A DNA stretch of 64,000 nucleotides from Dipteronia dyeriana (taxonomy: Eukaryota; Streptophyta; Magnoliopsida; Sapindales; Sapindaceae), in assembly GCA_032871835.1 (NCBI GenBank), contig CM065303.1, forward strand, positions 52,056,597 to 52,120,596. Direction: 5' to 3'. The translations under genes and the position numbers were made by a program. Shown one piece after another: positions 24,062 to 35,838 of the stretch. The notes under the pieces were generated by a model. That model worked only from the letters and a program-made list of their open reading frames with translations. It was not told where the DNA came from and did no database searches. The stretch's first letter is position 1, and each line of letters starts with the position of its first letter.

Positions 24062-26017
24062 TAATGTCCTTCAATGACTTGATTAACAAGAATATCATTA
24101 ATACTCTATTCCTTAACATTTTCAACACAAGATTTGTCAAGTTGAACAATATTAGTTTTCTTTCTACTCCACAACTTCTTTTCATGCTTAACAATATTAT
24201 CATGTTTCTCAACTTTCAAAACCTTAGCATGTTCAAGTTGATGTTTAATCTCCTTATCTCTAGATTCATTTCCTAATTTGCATTTTTCAATAAATTTATA
24301 AAACCTAGGCTTAATGTGACCTATTGTGTTGCAATAATGGCAAATTGGAATAAAAGATGAGATTGTACCTTTTTGAGTTGAACTAGCTTCACTAGGAGTT
24401 TGCAAAGATACCTTGTTTGCCAACTTCTTCTTGGCTTTTGATCTTCTCTTCTTATGTGGTTTCTTATCAATCACGGCTTCATCCAAGTGAGTAGGAAGTG
24501 GTACTTCCAAGGGCACCTCTTCAACTACCAAGCTAACTTTACCACTATGAGAGTTAACAAGATTCCTAACACCAGACACACTAACCGAATCATTCACTAA
24601 ATCCTTGATAGCCTCCTTAGCCGTGTCTATCTCTTCCATCAATTCTTGTTCTCTCTTCTTCAAAGAGATATCACATTATCCTTCTCAAGGTTAATCATTT
24701 CAAGCTCTCTAAACTTCTTTATAATATCACCTTTTTCACCAAGAAGTCTACGAGTAACAACCACAAACTCATCTAGTTGCTTCTTGATCAAATCATCCTT
24801 CTCAACTAATTCTCTTTAAGCATTGTCTCTAGCTTCTTCAAGCTTTTCTATCTTTTTCAACAACTCAAGATTAGTAGGAATGGAACTAGAGCTTCTATCA
24901 TGATTTGCATCAAGGTTCTTGTTCAAAGATATTGTACTACCAACATCTAGTGAAGAATGAGAAGCCGTTAGAGCTACAAAGTTGCTCACCAACTCTTCAT
25001 CACTTGAAGACTCACTGCTAGAGCTCTCATTATCACTAGAATTATCATCACTCCAAGTAGCCGCCAACACTTTGCCTTTCTTGTCTTTCTTAGATGGCTT
25101 ATTGGTGCACTCACTAGCAAAGTGACCGAAACCATGACAATTGTAGCATTGAACATCTTTCTTGTTCATGGATTGACTATTCTTCTCATTCCTTGGAGAT
25201 GATGTTTTCTTAACTCTCTTTTCCTTAGAAGATTTGCCTCTAGGCTTGGCATTCTTCTTTAGAAACTTCTTGAACTTTCTAACCAAAAGAGCCATCTTTT
25301 CATTTTCATCGTCACTCTCCTCCTCAATAGCATTGAGAACGATTCCCTTACTCTTAATCTTTAACTTCAAGCACATCTCATAAGTTTGGAGAGACCCAAG
25401 CAACTCATCAATGTTCATGCTATCCACATCCTTGCTTTCCTCAATGGCCGTCACCTTTGATTTAAATATCTTAGGAAGAGACCTAAGGATTTTCCAATTT
25501 AAACGCTCTTTTGAGATAGGTACTCCAAGTGCTTGACATTGGTTAGCATTGTTAAGAAGCCAGAATTGGAAGTCTTCGAACTTTTCTTCTTCACCCATAC
25601 TTAAACCTTCAAATTGTTATGCCAACATTTGAAGCCTTGATTTCTTCATCGCTAATGTTCCTTCATTAGTAACTTTTAGAGTATCCCAAGCCTCCTTTAC
25701 GAATCAAGATTTTGAATGTAGGAGAATTGATGCCCATCAACTCCTCCGATGATGGCATTCATAGCACGATGGTGCCATTTAGCAACCTCAAACTCATTCA
25801 TTGTCCATTCACTCATTAACTTGAGTATCATGGTTCCATCCTTTTGAACCTTGGTAGGAGGACTATAACCTTCTTCCACTACCATCCAAGCCCTTTCATC
25901 AATAGAGCAGATGTCGGCTTTCATCCTTAACTTCCAATACCCATAGTTAGTGCCTCGAAGTAATGATGGCCTAGTATTTAAGGCTCTTTCCGCCATTACA
26001 TCATCTTGTAAACCCAT
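24062..26017 (-). pseudogene. Element C gag with two zinc knuckles
   Basis: The start ATG at 26017 is about 70 bp after the PBS. The UBN2-type N-terminus (RPSLLRGTNYGYWKLRMK) runs to 25697, then a shift. The frame at 24816-25598 holds the rest of the capsid region, a basic stretch and an intact CCHC knuckle (CYNCHGFGHFASEC, near 25110-25150), followed by an acidic serine-rich run. The 24106-24663 frame has a coiled segment, a basic stretch and a second knuckle-like CHYCNTIGHIKPR lacking the last Cys. Where relatives continue into the protease DSG motif, this one does not. It resembles gag of A, B and D but is clearly diverged. Confidence 0.82.
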
Positions 26018-26086
26018 GACTTCAAAACCTTTGTAACAACCATGAATGTATCACATGGACTCTCACTAAGTACAATCTAATGTCCT

Positions 26087-26098
26087 GCTTTGATACCA
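26087..26098 (-). other. Primer binding site of element C
   Basis: Minus strand TGGTATCAAAGC, one mismatch from the initiator-Met complement TGGTATCAGAGC, two bases from the 5' LTR. Confidence 0.88.
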
Positions 26099-26100
26099 AT

Positions 26101-27401
26101 TGAAAATACAAACACGGTTAAATGCTCAAGGCTAACCTAGAGGGGGGGTGAATAGGTTAGGCACCTTTTTCGACTCCGTAAGAAACAAACAAAAGTTTGT
26201 CCCTCTAGATTGCTTGTATCACACTATATATATCAATTAAAGATACTTAATTAATAAATAAAACAAGTAAAGTGTGATACAAACAAGTAATCATAACATA
26301 TACACAATCTATATTATAGAAAGGAAGTCAACTTACAAATAAAGTTCTATCCATAGTATTCAAATAACAAATACAAATATAAGAGAGATAAGGATAGAAA
26401 AGAGTTGACACTAGATATAACGTGGTAAACCTCCGAAGAGTAAACATCCACGGGTTAGCAACCACCGGTAAACAAAATCCACTAGTACATAAGACCAGTA
26501 CAATCACTCAAGTGACCTCTTCACCTAGAAACTACGCTCCTATCCTACTCATGAAGATGTCACCCTCTTGCTCAACAATCTGAGGCCTCACACCTCTTGT
26601 CAAGACTTTCTCGCTCACCCTTCTGGATCCTCACGACTTTAGGTAAGATTTCTTGCTCAACTATCCGAGTCCTCTCGACTCTAGTCAAGACTTCCTTGCT
26701 TGACAATCCGAGGTCTCCCACCTCTTGCCAAGACTTTCTTGCTTAATACCATAGGTCTCACACCTATTGTCAAGACTTCCTTCTCATAGGGAATCTAGGT
26801 GATCATGAATGCAAAACGCAAACAAGCATGCAACATATAATGTTATGATCAACACATCTTATGGAAAATACTAGACATGAGCATGAATGCACAAAACAAA
26901 TGTAGTCTAGTCAATCATCCATGTTTAATCCATCTAGATCATGTAAGATATGTTCAACATTAATTACAACCTAGATACATGCATAGATCTAAAACTTGAA
27001 TCACAAGATATGTTCAATTAACACATAATCAAGTTTAAATCTCATAAACTAAAAACATGCTAAAATCATGTGACAAAGTCATTTAGATTAAAGCAAGAGT
27101 TCTAGAGCATATTTCCTATTCATAGATTCAACAAAGCACATGAATAGCTCAAAAGAACACAAACACATGTATCATTGTGAGATTTCGATCAAAGAGAGCC
27201 TAATACATGTGAGGAATTATTTTTTCACAAAATCAATCAATCAAAGATCATCAAATAGTCCTAGAATCAAAGCTAGCATAAAACAATCCCAAACATGTGA
27301 AAACATAGGCAAAATCAAAACCTAACTCAACATGTGAGATTTCAATTGAAACTCAATGTAGCTTTAAATGAGTTCAAAACTCAAATCAAAAGAATCACAA
27401 G

Positions 27402-27455
<54 letters not shown>

Positions 27456-28621
27456 GAGAAGAAATCCCAAGGCAAATGACCAAGTTTTAAAAGAAAACTT
27501 TGAGAGAAAATCAATACCTTAGTTGATTTTGGTGCAGTCCCATTTTTATGAGATTAGACTCCAAAAACAGCAGTAAAACTAACTCAAACCTTTAGAGAAA
27601 AGATGGAGAATGAATAGAAAAACACTCTCAACTTTAAATCACTCAAATTAGAGTTCAAATGAAGAAGTTATGGTGTTTAGAAGTTGAGAAAATTTGGAGA
27701 GAAAATTCTGCACTCAAATTTTTGAATCACTTCTTAGAATGAAATGTGAGAAGGAAGAGATATATAAAGGAAAGGGAAAACTGACATATGAAATTACCAA
27801 AAGGGAAAATAAGCAGCCAAGCTTGCTTGCTGTCCAAGATGGCCACGCGCCATCTCGGGAAAAAAGAGCTTTGTTGTCTTCTTTTTCCCTTGACCTTCCT
27901 TCGCGTTCTTCGACCTCCAAAATCAGAATTCGAATCTGTTTACAGATTACAAACCATAACTCTCTCACGGACATGGACATATGAGATGCTCAACCCAGAA
28001 AATAATAATTCGACTCGATATACGAAGACGAAGACAATGTATGCAACATGAGTTGAAAGTGTAGTATCTTTTAACTAAGAACTTGAAATCAATAGTATGA
28101 GTAACCGAAATGACCGAAACTCAATCAGGAATGATTTAAGACTAAAATAAAGTTTAATATCCATGTTATACAAATATATACACATACAAACACAATTCAC
28201 ACTAGAATGCAAATTATATAGAGATAGTCTCCAATCATGCATTTTCCAAAACATGTTATTTTCATACCAATGCATGAGCATTCATCTTCAAGTGTGTGAA
28301 TGTGTTATACATGGTGCACAATGATGCAGGGACACATATGAATGAATTGTATATGTGTGCCTATAATGGTGCATAACTATATAGGGACACAAATGTATGA
28401 ATTGTGTGTGTGTGCCTAAGTCTTGTAAGAGAAAGATAAGGTCTTAGTATACCTTTGTAGAGCCATATTGCATCCTTTCTCTTTGAAGACTTTGAACTTG
28501 CTTTGACTAGTTGTTCCTTCTTTTTTGAAGCTTGAATCATCATGAATCTAAATAACTAAATCATTACAAGTAAACATCATTTTGTTATGGAATCAATGCC
28601 AACACAATCTAAAACCTAACA
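26101..28621 (-). repeat. 5' LTR of element C
   Basis: 2521 bp, plus-strand ends TGAAAATACA and CCTAACA. It has the minisatellite (26570-26790), a 42-bp (TA)n tract (27410-27451), a TATA motif on the minus strand (27771-27780) and a short foldback GATGGC-GCCATC within 27836-27868. The last is about 56 bp from the TATA motif. Confidence 0.92.
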
Positions 28622-29190
28622 ACCCCAGACCGTATTGCTGCATTTATTTCAATAAGTGTTCTCTTATAACCTAATTACACGGTATCTGGTTTATGGACTC
28701 TTGTCTTTTATCTGTCAACTAAGTCATTGGGACGTCTCCCAATAGTCTGATGATCAAGATTCGTTGCAATAGGGCATCTTGTATTTTACTATCTTAACAG
28801 GTGCACTGTCGCACTTGTTTTTAAGCAAAAATACTTATCCCTTGTTCACCTCTTGGCAAATCCCATCAGGTGCTTATAACCTGAAGGCGCCCTAGCATTG
28901 CTTTATTGCACCTAACTAGTTTTGGTAAGAGTACATTGTCTTGCAACATATGCTTTTGGCCCCCTCACTAGGCCTCTCAGGTGCCCCCACCTAACACTGA
29001 GCGATTTCTAGGTGCCTTAAGATTACTTTTGTATACAAAAGCAAAATGTTTGAACACTATTCTTGATATCTGAAATTATTCCTTCAAAGGGGCTTTTATT
29101 AAATGCTAAAAAGAAGAATGAAATAATCAGCTAACAAAATAAAATCAATCTCTAAAGAAATAAAAACAAGCTAGAAGAACAAAGGAACCC
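28622..29190 (-). other. Non-coding G sequence between integrase and element C
   Basis: No ORF. Short direct repeats of AGGTGC (near 28799, 28868, 28979, 29012) are the only structure I see. In G this is the 3' untranslated part between integrase and the antisense gene. Confidence 0.55.
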
Positions 29191-30129
29191 TTAAGGGTAT
29201 AACATTTTTAGGTATTGGGTATTGCATGGACCGGGTAACTTGCTTCCTTTTGATCGGGCGAGACGATGCGTCCCATGTCCAGCCAATCTGACCACCTTGT
29301 ACGGACCTTCCCATTTGTCTGCCAGAGCCCTGACTGACTTATCTCTGGTGTTGGGTGACACCTTTCTCAGAACTAGATCTCCAAGTTGGAATCTTCTAAT
29401 TCGAACATGCAAGTTTTAGTATCCAGCGACCCTTTGTTGATAGGCCACCAGTCTTTACTCTTGACATATCTTTTTTTTCTTCCAACTTGTCTAAGTTCTG
29501 CTCTAGCATACCGGCATTCAACTCGGAATGGAAGAGATGTACCCTTGGTGAGCTATGAATTACTTCGATCAGGATCACTACCTCCGTTCAAAATGCCAGT
29601 GAATAAGGGGTTTTCCCTGTCGAAGTCCTTTCTGTGGTTCGGTAAGCCCATATAACTTCATGTTGCTTGTTTTCCCAATTCCCTTTCTTGGCATCTAGTT
29701 TTGCCTTCAGGATGTGCTTGATTATTTTGTTTACAACTTCTATCTGACCATTGGTCTGAGGGTAATCTGGTGTGGCATAATAATTTTTTATGTCGAAATC
29801 CCGACATATGTTTTTGAAATTATCACTATAAAATTGTGTTCCGTTATCTGTGATTATCATGTCTGGGATTCCAAATCGATAGATGATGTTCTTCTTGATG
29901 AAACTCATCGTATTGGCTTCGGTTATGTGTACCAACGCTTCTGCCTCGACCTATTTGGTGAAGTAATCTAAGGCCACAATAGCGTGCTTTGCTCCGCCTT
30001 TGGTTATAGTAGGCATTGGGCCGATCAAGTCTAACCCCTACATGGCGAATGACCAAGGTGATGACAGACTCTTCAACTGCTCAGGAGGCCTCTTTATGTC
30101 GTTTGCTATCATTTGGCAATTGATTGGTC
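29191..30129 (-). pseudogene. Element G integrase, core and C-terminal part
   Basis: Minus-strand frames give the conserved start of the core (LDLIGPMPTITKGGA, first Asp), then ITDNGTQF (second Asp) and TNGQIEVVNK (Glu), then WAYRTTERTSTGKTPYSLAF. The C-terminal part at 29191-29412 reads FQLGDLVLRKVSPNTRDK and KWEGPYKVVRL, usual for gypsy integrase ends. Stops (near 30040 and 29960) and shifts break it. The N-terminal zinc-binding half is separated from it by the 30130-31954 insertion. Confidence 0.86.
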
Positions 30130-30550
30130 TATTTCTATACATGTTTTAGGCCCCCATTTCCTATTATTTGTGCTTTGTTCTTGGGTGAAATTAGGTATTT
30201 TATGTGTTTGTTGAGCATGTGTAGGTCACATTCCATTCAAGAGGTGTTGGATGTTATTTTGGAGAAAAAAAGAGCAAAAAGATGATTTTTGACCATATAA
30301 AACAACTAGATTACAGGGCCAATATCTCTAAGCTCCGATTGAATTGTGTGTCCTACTACCTATGGATTGAAAGCCCTAGAAGTCTAGTTTCTGGAGAACT
30401 TTATGGATCACAATTCTGATAGTTCTTGAAGAATTTATGCTCAATTTAGTAATTGACAATCAGTGCTAAAAAGTCAATCACAGCCTAGACCGTTGTCCAG
30501 GCACAAGACCTACCCAATGGTCTAAGGAGCGGTACATGGCAGAAGAATTC

Positions 30551-30566
30551 CACGGTCTGGACCGTG
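30551..30566. repeat. Short palindrome CACGGTC-TG-GACCGTG
   Basis: Seven-base arms around two bases, within a GC-richer stretch (30480-30570) that also holds related CCGTTGTCC and GGTCTAAGG pieces. It resembles the GC modules of the D-type LTRs in composition. Confidence 0.75.
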
Positions 30567-30872
30567 ATTTGACAGAGTTTTGGTGGAGAACCACTCCAAA
30601 TTGGTCCATAATTGTTCCAAAGCTTCCCAAATCAATTTCTAATGATTTTAGAAGACCAAAACATGTTTGGAAAACTTCCTAAACTCAAATTATGATTCAA
30701 ACATCAAAAGAGGAAATTCAATTTAGGAAAGAATTCTCATTCCTTGTTTCATTCTACTTTCCCATTTGATGGATTTCCTAAACCTAAGAAGAATTGGGGG
30801 TTCACAAGGAAAAATCACCAATAAATACTTCTTATTCTTTACAATTCAAAGAGAAGATACAAGCCAAGGGAG

Positions 30873-31193
30873 GTCCTAAGCCACCAAGAGGGTCGTCCCC
30901 CACCACTCCATCACCATACACCTTCCATTCATCTTTACACATCGAATATTCAAAGACAAAGAAAAATTCATCATTGAAGACTTGAAGAACTCATTGAAAG
31001 CCCAATATGGGTTTTATCTTTTCTTTCTCTTCTGTCCCAAGCCACCAAGGGGGTCGTCCCCCACCACTCCATCACCATACACCTTTCATTCATCTTTACA
31101 CATCGAATATTCAAAGACAAAGAAGAATTCATCATTAAAGACTTGAAGAACTCATTGAAGGCCAACATAGGTTTTATCTTTTCTTTCTCTTCT
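30873..31193. repeat. 161-bp tandem duplication
   Basis: Two neighbouring copies (30873-31033 and 31034-31193), each starting GTCC(T/C)AAGCCACCAAG and ending TTTCTTTCTCTTCT, with about a dozen differences. It lies inside the 1.8-kb insertion. Confidence 0.9.
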
Positions 31194-31962
31194 CTTATTT
31201 TCATCATGTGTAACTAACTCATATTAGGGAAACAATGTGAACCTCTATGAATGCTCTTTATTAGGATTGACGATATTTTCATTAATTCGAGTTTTGATTT
31301 ATTCAATTCATCCTATATCTTAATTCTTTATTCTTGTTAATGCATGATAATACATTGGCATGAATTTAGGGTTTTGATAATTTAATGATTAAGGTTGGAG
31401 TATTAATCTATACGTAATCTGAATTAATATTCAATTAAATGAATAAAACTTATCTTAGCATTGATCTATGCAAGTAGGTTTTGGTTCATTGTTCTTGTAC
31501 ATAATGGGTTCTCATTTGTAGTTTGTGCCATTAATCAATGGGTAAATTGTAATTGAGAACACTTGATTCATCTCAGGATCATACGGTAATAATCATACTT
31601 AAGATAAAAACGAATCCTTAACTTGATTAATATTCTGTTTTCTAAGTCAATTCGAAACATTGAGTAGACATAGTAAGAGAGCATTGATGACCTAGTTTTT
31701 CTTCCATTGATCACAAACCATTATTCTAAATTGCTTTCATTAGTTTAATTTAATTTAGTTTTTAGTTTAAATCAATCTTTATCAATCTTTTCGTTACTTT
31801 CGGTTTAACTTTAATTAGAATTAGATTTAATCAAATAAATCACTTTTCCTCGTGGGAACGACCCTTATTTGCTGTTGTACAATATCTTCACAATTCGTGC
31901 ACTTGCGAGTATTGTTTTTATGAACATGATTTTTCAAGCAATCAACAACCCTTAGATTGGTC

Positions 31963-32389
31963 CGCGACCACTTGAGCGTCTTGGAATAAGGTTGGCCAAT
32001 AGAAGCCTTGTGTGCCAAGCTTTTGCCTCCTAAGTGATTTCCACATACTCCCCCGTAGACGCTCTCTAATATCCGCCTGCCCTCTGTTGGGCAGACACAT
32101 CTCTACAGGCTTTCAAGAATCCTCTCTTATACAGCTCTCTCCCAACCATTGAATAACTTGTAGCTCAGTACCTGAGGCATTTTGCTTCAATTGCCTATGT
32201 TGGCAGTGTTCCATTCTCCAGGTAGTCCCTGATCGATGTCATCTAAGTGATTTGGCCTTCTCTCATCGTACATATCTCCAATATCTCTTCTTTGTCCTCG
32301 ATGCTTGGCCTTTTAAGATGGGTAGCTGGGATAGTCTTTGACTGTACACCGATAGTGGCTAACGTTAACTTTGACAAAGATTTGTCTTT
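31963..32389 (-). pseudogene. Element G integrase N-terminal zinc-binding half and upstream linker
   Basis: Minus-strand pieces read ELYKRGFLKACRD (near 32140) and AKAWHTRLLLANLIPR (near 32010), matching the HHCC-domain region of gypsy integrases (a relative reads G-G-R-S-L-A-H-K there). Several stops are present. Upstream is the linker to the second RNase H. The CxxC half of the finger lies beyond the insertion. Confidence 0.65.
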
Positions 32390-32760
32390 TCATTCTTCTC
32401 CATCGCGATCTAGGTGATACTGTACGTTTTGAATCTCCCTAACAACATTTTGGCTAGCCCCAAGTATATGACCATGTTTATCTTTGGCTTGATACTCATC
32501 CAAAACTTGGTTTACAACCATTTGCGAGTCACTGAATATTTTTAGCTCATCGGTCCCTAAAGCCGTGCAAACTCTGAGCCCTGCCAAAAGTGCCTCATAC
32601 TCAGCCTTGTTGTTGGTGGCTTTGAAGTCAAACCGCAGGGCACATTCTACTTGATCACCTTTTGGGGTAGATATGACTATCCCAGCCCCGCTGCCATGCA
32701 TGTTTGACACCTATCTACATGTAGTTTCCACGCGAGTTCGTCATTCTCTTTCAACATCCT
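32390..32760 (-). pseudogene. Element G archaeal-type RNase H (aRH)
   Basis: The main frame 32390-32710 reads SGAGIVISTPKGDQVECAL, then NNKAEYEALLAGLRV and FSDSQMVVNQVLDEYQAKD. This is the RVT_3-type RNase H that Tat elements carry besides their ordinary one. The catalytic E of KAEYEALLAG and D of SDSQMVV are visible. The first Asp (LHVD, near 32725) is out of frame with the rest. It removes RNA from RNA-DNA hybrids during reverse transcription. Confidence 0.85.
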
Positions 32761-33255
32761 GATAACCTCGTTGTTTGGTTTCGACGAACTCTGTGATCAT
32801 GTCAGCCCCCCTTTATTGCTGCCCTTGACAGGTATGCTATCTCAAAATCGCTTAACTCCATAGCCCATCTAGTTAGTCTTCCAGACACCTCAGGTTTGGA
32901 TAGGATTTGCTTCAATGGACAGTCCATATAGACCTCGATCCTTTGGGCTTGGAAATATAGCCTTAGCTTCCATGCTGCAGTTACAAGGGCCAATGCCATT
33001 TGCTCGACCTGTGAATACCTTTTCTCGGCTGGTAACAAAGCTTTGCTCGTATAATACACTAGCTTTCATACCCCTTTATCAAGTTTGACCAATACTAAAC
33101 ATGTTGCTACAGGCGTCACAGACAGGTACAAATAAAGCACTTCTCCTTTATGGGGTTTGGATAGAATCAGTGCTTTCCCTAGGTATTCTTTGATCCTTTT
33201 GAAGGCATGCTCACACTCTACATTCCATTCCACCCCCTTACCCTTCTTAATTGCC
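32761..33255 (-). pseudogene. Element G RNase H (first domain)
   Basis: Frame 32802-33059 reads YYTSKALLPAEKRYSQVEQM, ALVTAAWKLRLYFQ and GRLTRWAMELSDFEI, the end of RT and RNase H domain typical of gypsy pol. The start of this domain (33060-33255) is in broken frames. It lies between RT and the archaeal-type RNase H. Confidence 0.82.
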
Positions 33256-34020
33256 TTAAAAAAAAGAAAGACATTTGTCAGTTGACTTACTTATGAATCG
33301 ATTCAGGGATGACAAGCACCTCGTTAGCCTTTGGATCTCTTTCAATGTTTGTGGGGACCTCATTTCCTTTAATGCCTTTATTTTTTCTAGGTTGACTTCA
33401 ACTCCCCTCTGGTGAACTTGGAACCCTAGGAATCTCCCCGAAGGCACTCCAAATATGCACTTTTTTGGGTTAAGCTTTATATCAAACCTTCATAGCACTT
33501 AGAATGTTTCCTTGAGATCTCTTGGATGTTCCTCAGACGTTATGCTTTTTGTCATCATATCATCCATACATACTTCCATCTTTCTACCTATCTTTCGAGC
33601 AAACATATTGTTTACCAGCCTCTGGTAAGTTGCCCCATCATTTTTAAGATCAAAGGGCATGACTTTGTAGCAATATAGCCCCTGGTCGGTGGTAAAGGAC
33701 GTCTTGTCCTCGTCAGGTTCGAACATCCGGATCTGGTTGTACCCTGAGTATGCTTCTATAAAGTTCAACAATTCAAGACCAGCTGTTGCATCCACTAATT
33801 GATCAATACAAGGCAGAGAAAAGCTATCCTTTGGACATCCTTTGTTGAGGTCGGTGAAATCCACGCACATCCTCCATTGGCCATTCTTCTTTTTGACCAG
33901 CACAACGTTGGCCACCCATTTTGGGTACTTTACTTCCCTTATAGATCCTGCTGCCAATAACTTTTCTACTTCCTCCTCAAACGTCTTGCTTCTCTCCGGG
34001 TTAAACCATATCATTTTCTA
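33256..34020 (-). pseudogene. Element G reverse transcriptase
   Basis: Frame 33499-34014 reads WRMCVDFTDLNKGCPKDSF, then SGYNQIRM, KTSFTTDQGLYCYKVMPF and the catalytic block, here VCMDDMM where relatives have YVDDM, so the Tyr is changed. The thumb continues at 33256-33447 (FLGFQVHQRGVEVNLEKI). The motifs place it in the Tat branch of Ty3/gypsy. Confidence 0.9.
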
Positions 34021-35159
34021 AACAACTGGCATATGGTTGGGGTCGACTGCTAAATAGTGCGAGATTATCCTCAGATTGATTCCTGGTATATCCTCAAAAT
34101 TCCATGCAAATACGTCTTTATATTCCTTCAGTAGTCTGACCATCTCATCTTGTACTTGTTTTTTCAACCGAGCCCCGAGTCATACAATTTTTTTGGGACT
34201 GTGGTCATCAACTGCAACCTCTATGGTTGGTTCATCTTTCTGACTTTTCCCATCTTTCGGAGGTGACTCCTTCTAGCCTAGGTTGAACCGGGTTAGAGTT
34301 TCCTCCCCGACTTCCACGTCATCTATCTTCTGATCATCACACTCCTTGATGGAGTACAATTGCATCACCCCGACTCTGCTTTCTACCTGTATACATCCAG
34401 ATTTGCCTTTCTTGCCCATTCTTGTGAGCTTTTCATGATTCCCACTCTTGCTTCTGTAGGAAACTTCACCAGTAGTGCATAAGTGGCCGTCACAGATTTT
34501 GTTTTGTTCAAGAAAGGTCGGCCTAGTAAGGCATTCTATGGTCAATTCTCTATGTTCACGACCACAAAATCTAATAACACTGTCTTGGTATAAAGAAAGC
34601 TACCGATCTCCACAGGTATCTTTATCGTTTCTAATGACCTCACCTCCACTCCTCCGAAGCCTCTAAGTAGGACTTTGAGTGTTGAAGGTCTCTTCTTTGT
34701 AGCCCAAGTTGGTCAAACACTTCCACACTCAGAATATCCGTTGAGCTTCCATTGTCTACCAGAACCCTTCTTACTTCCCTATAGCCTATGCGGACCGACA
34801 CTACAATTGCATTGCTCGGCCTTACTTCTGATGCATGTGCGTCTGCTTCGGTGAAAATTTTAGGATCCCAACCTTGTTTGGATCTCTTTTGATCGGGCGC
34901 CAACAGATTTACTTCTAGGTTTCTCTGACCATCTATAGCTTCTCGAACTTCAGACATTCTTTCTCGACTGCTACCCTCGGTGTATGGTCCAACAAAAATG
35001 GTATCGATTGCCTCATTACCTGGATCTCTCCTAGGACTCTTTTGGATTCTATCTCTCTCATTTGTAGTGGTGTTCTTGTACTGGTCCTCTCCACTTCTAA
35101 GGATCATGTATTTGAGGTGTCCTTCCCTAATTAGCTTTTTGATGTAATCCCTCAACTGA
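34021..35159 (-). pseudogene. Element G protease and RT linker
   Basis: Frame 34640-35155 holds a retropepsin-like active site, VLVDNGSSTDIL (near 34750), after a basic linker. The 34273-34545 frame is the protease-RT spacer, rich in charged residues. The form D-N-G, not D-T/S-G, may be decay or a lineage trait. Frames are broken at 34640 and 34270. Confidence 0.75.
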
Positions 35160-35838
35160 TAACACTTTTAGGTTTCATGGACGTTCTCTTGGTGAAATCT
35201 GCAGTACTTGATGGTATCTCTTCAGGCAAAACTTGATTGTTTTGGGGGTTTCTTGTATAGATTCTTATCTTTTATCACATTCAAGATCTTTTTCTACCCT
35301 CTGGCAAACAGAGTGTAGTTTGTGTATTGCCTCTTAAACTGCCTACCACCCTTATTGTCATCTCTTCGTCCATCCTTACATTTTCCCCCACCGCCTTTCT
35401 GTTATGCTTTACCGTTACTCTTTGGGTTATCGTCCTTGTGCTTTTGGATAATTTTGAACTGACCCCCGTGTCTAAGTTCTCCACCATAGGCTAGTTGTTC
35501 CTCCTCCACCATGGCGTATCCTTCGACAAGGTCTACCATGTTCGTGTACGTGGTCGGTCCCCTTGGACTCAGGCTTAGGGTTAGATGGATGTGTTGTAGA
35601 CAGTTGATGAACGCCAACACTACTGCATCATCATTGGGGTCTTGCACTTCTGACATCTCTTGTGAGAATCTATTCAGGTAATCTTTCAACTTCTCGTCTT
35701 TCCTTTGCTTCAGAGTAGACAAGGTTGATATGGACTTCCTTCACTGGATATTTCCATGAATTGCATGGTGAAAGCTTGTACTAATTCTTCAAAATTCCTA
35801 ATGGAGCTTGTGTTCAGCCCCCTTACTCTAGTGCCAGT
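35160..35838 (-). pseudogene. Element G gag, C-terminal half only
   Basis: The 35402-35722 frame (LKQRKDEKLKDYLNRFSQE) is the later part of a Retrotrans_gag domain. A basic stretch follows, then a C/H cluster near 35160-35220 (KYCRFHQENVHE). Gag homology (SIRNFEELVQAF, near 35790) begins only about 40 bp from the LTR, so the gag N-terminus, leader and PBS seem to be missing. Confidence 0.75.

Larger units (their letters stand above)
6836..28621 (-). mobile_element. Element C: pol-less copia-type element with gag and a plant-transposon-protein ORF
   Basis: The 5' LTR (26101-28621) and PBS are on the right, the 3' LTR (6836-8942) and polypurine tract on the left. After removal of the nested B (9466-18638) and the solo LTR (21431-24061), C is about 10 kb. 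Its interior holds gag (24062-26017) and a plant-transposon-protein ORF (18644-19660), but no protease DSG, integrase or RT that I can recognise. The flanks share only ACCC, so the target duplication is weak. Both flanks are G sequence, which supports one insertion event. It would need enzymes in trans. Confidence 0.8.
30130..31954. mobile_element. 1.8-kb insertion splitting the G integrase gene
   Basis: G integrase sequence stops at 31955 and resumes at 30129. Both edges carry GATTGGTC (30122-30129 and 31955-31962), so the inserted part is about 1825 bp. It encodes nothing clear. Near 31850-31915 it contains a CGTGGGAACGACCCTTATTT segment followed by GTGCACTTGCGAG, a sequence type common near LTR ends of plant gypsy elements. 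A TGTTTTAGG at 30142 could be an LTR start, so a solo LTR with blurred edges is the leading guess. It has no terminal inverted repeats. Confidence 0.6.

Noticed and set aside
30130..31954. hAT-type MITE
   Set aside because: The 8-bp edge repeat fits, but no terminal inverted repeats are visible and the right end resembles a gypsy LTR, so I did not call it a hAT element.
32621..32710. Host RNase H or exonuclease-like gene
   Set aside because: Its position between gypsy RNase H and integrase, on the same strand, identifies it as the archaeal-type RNase H of a Tat element.
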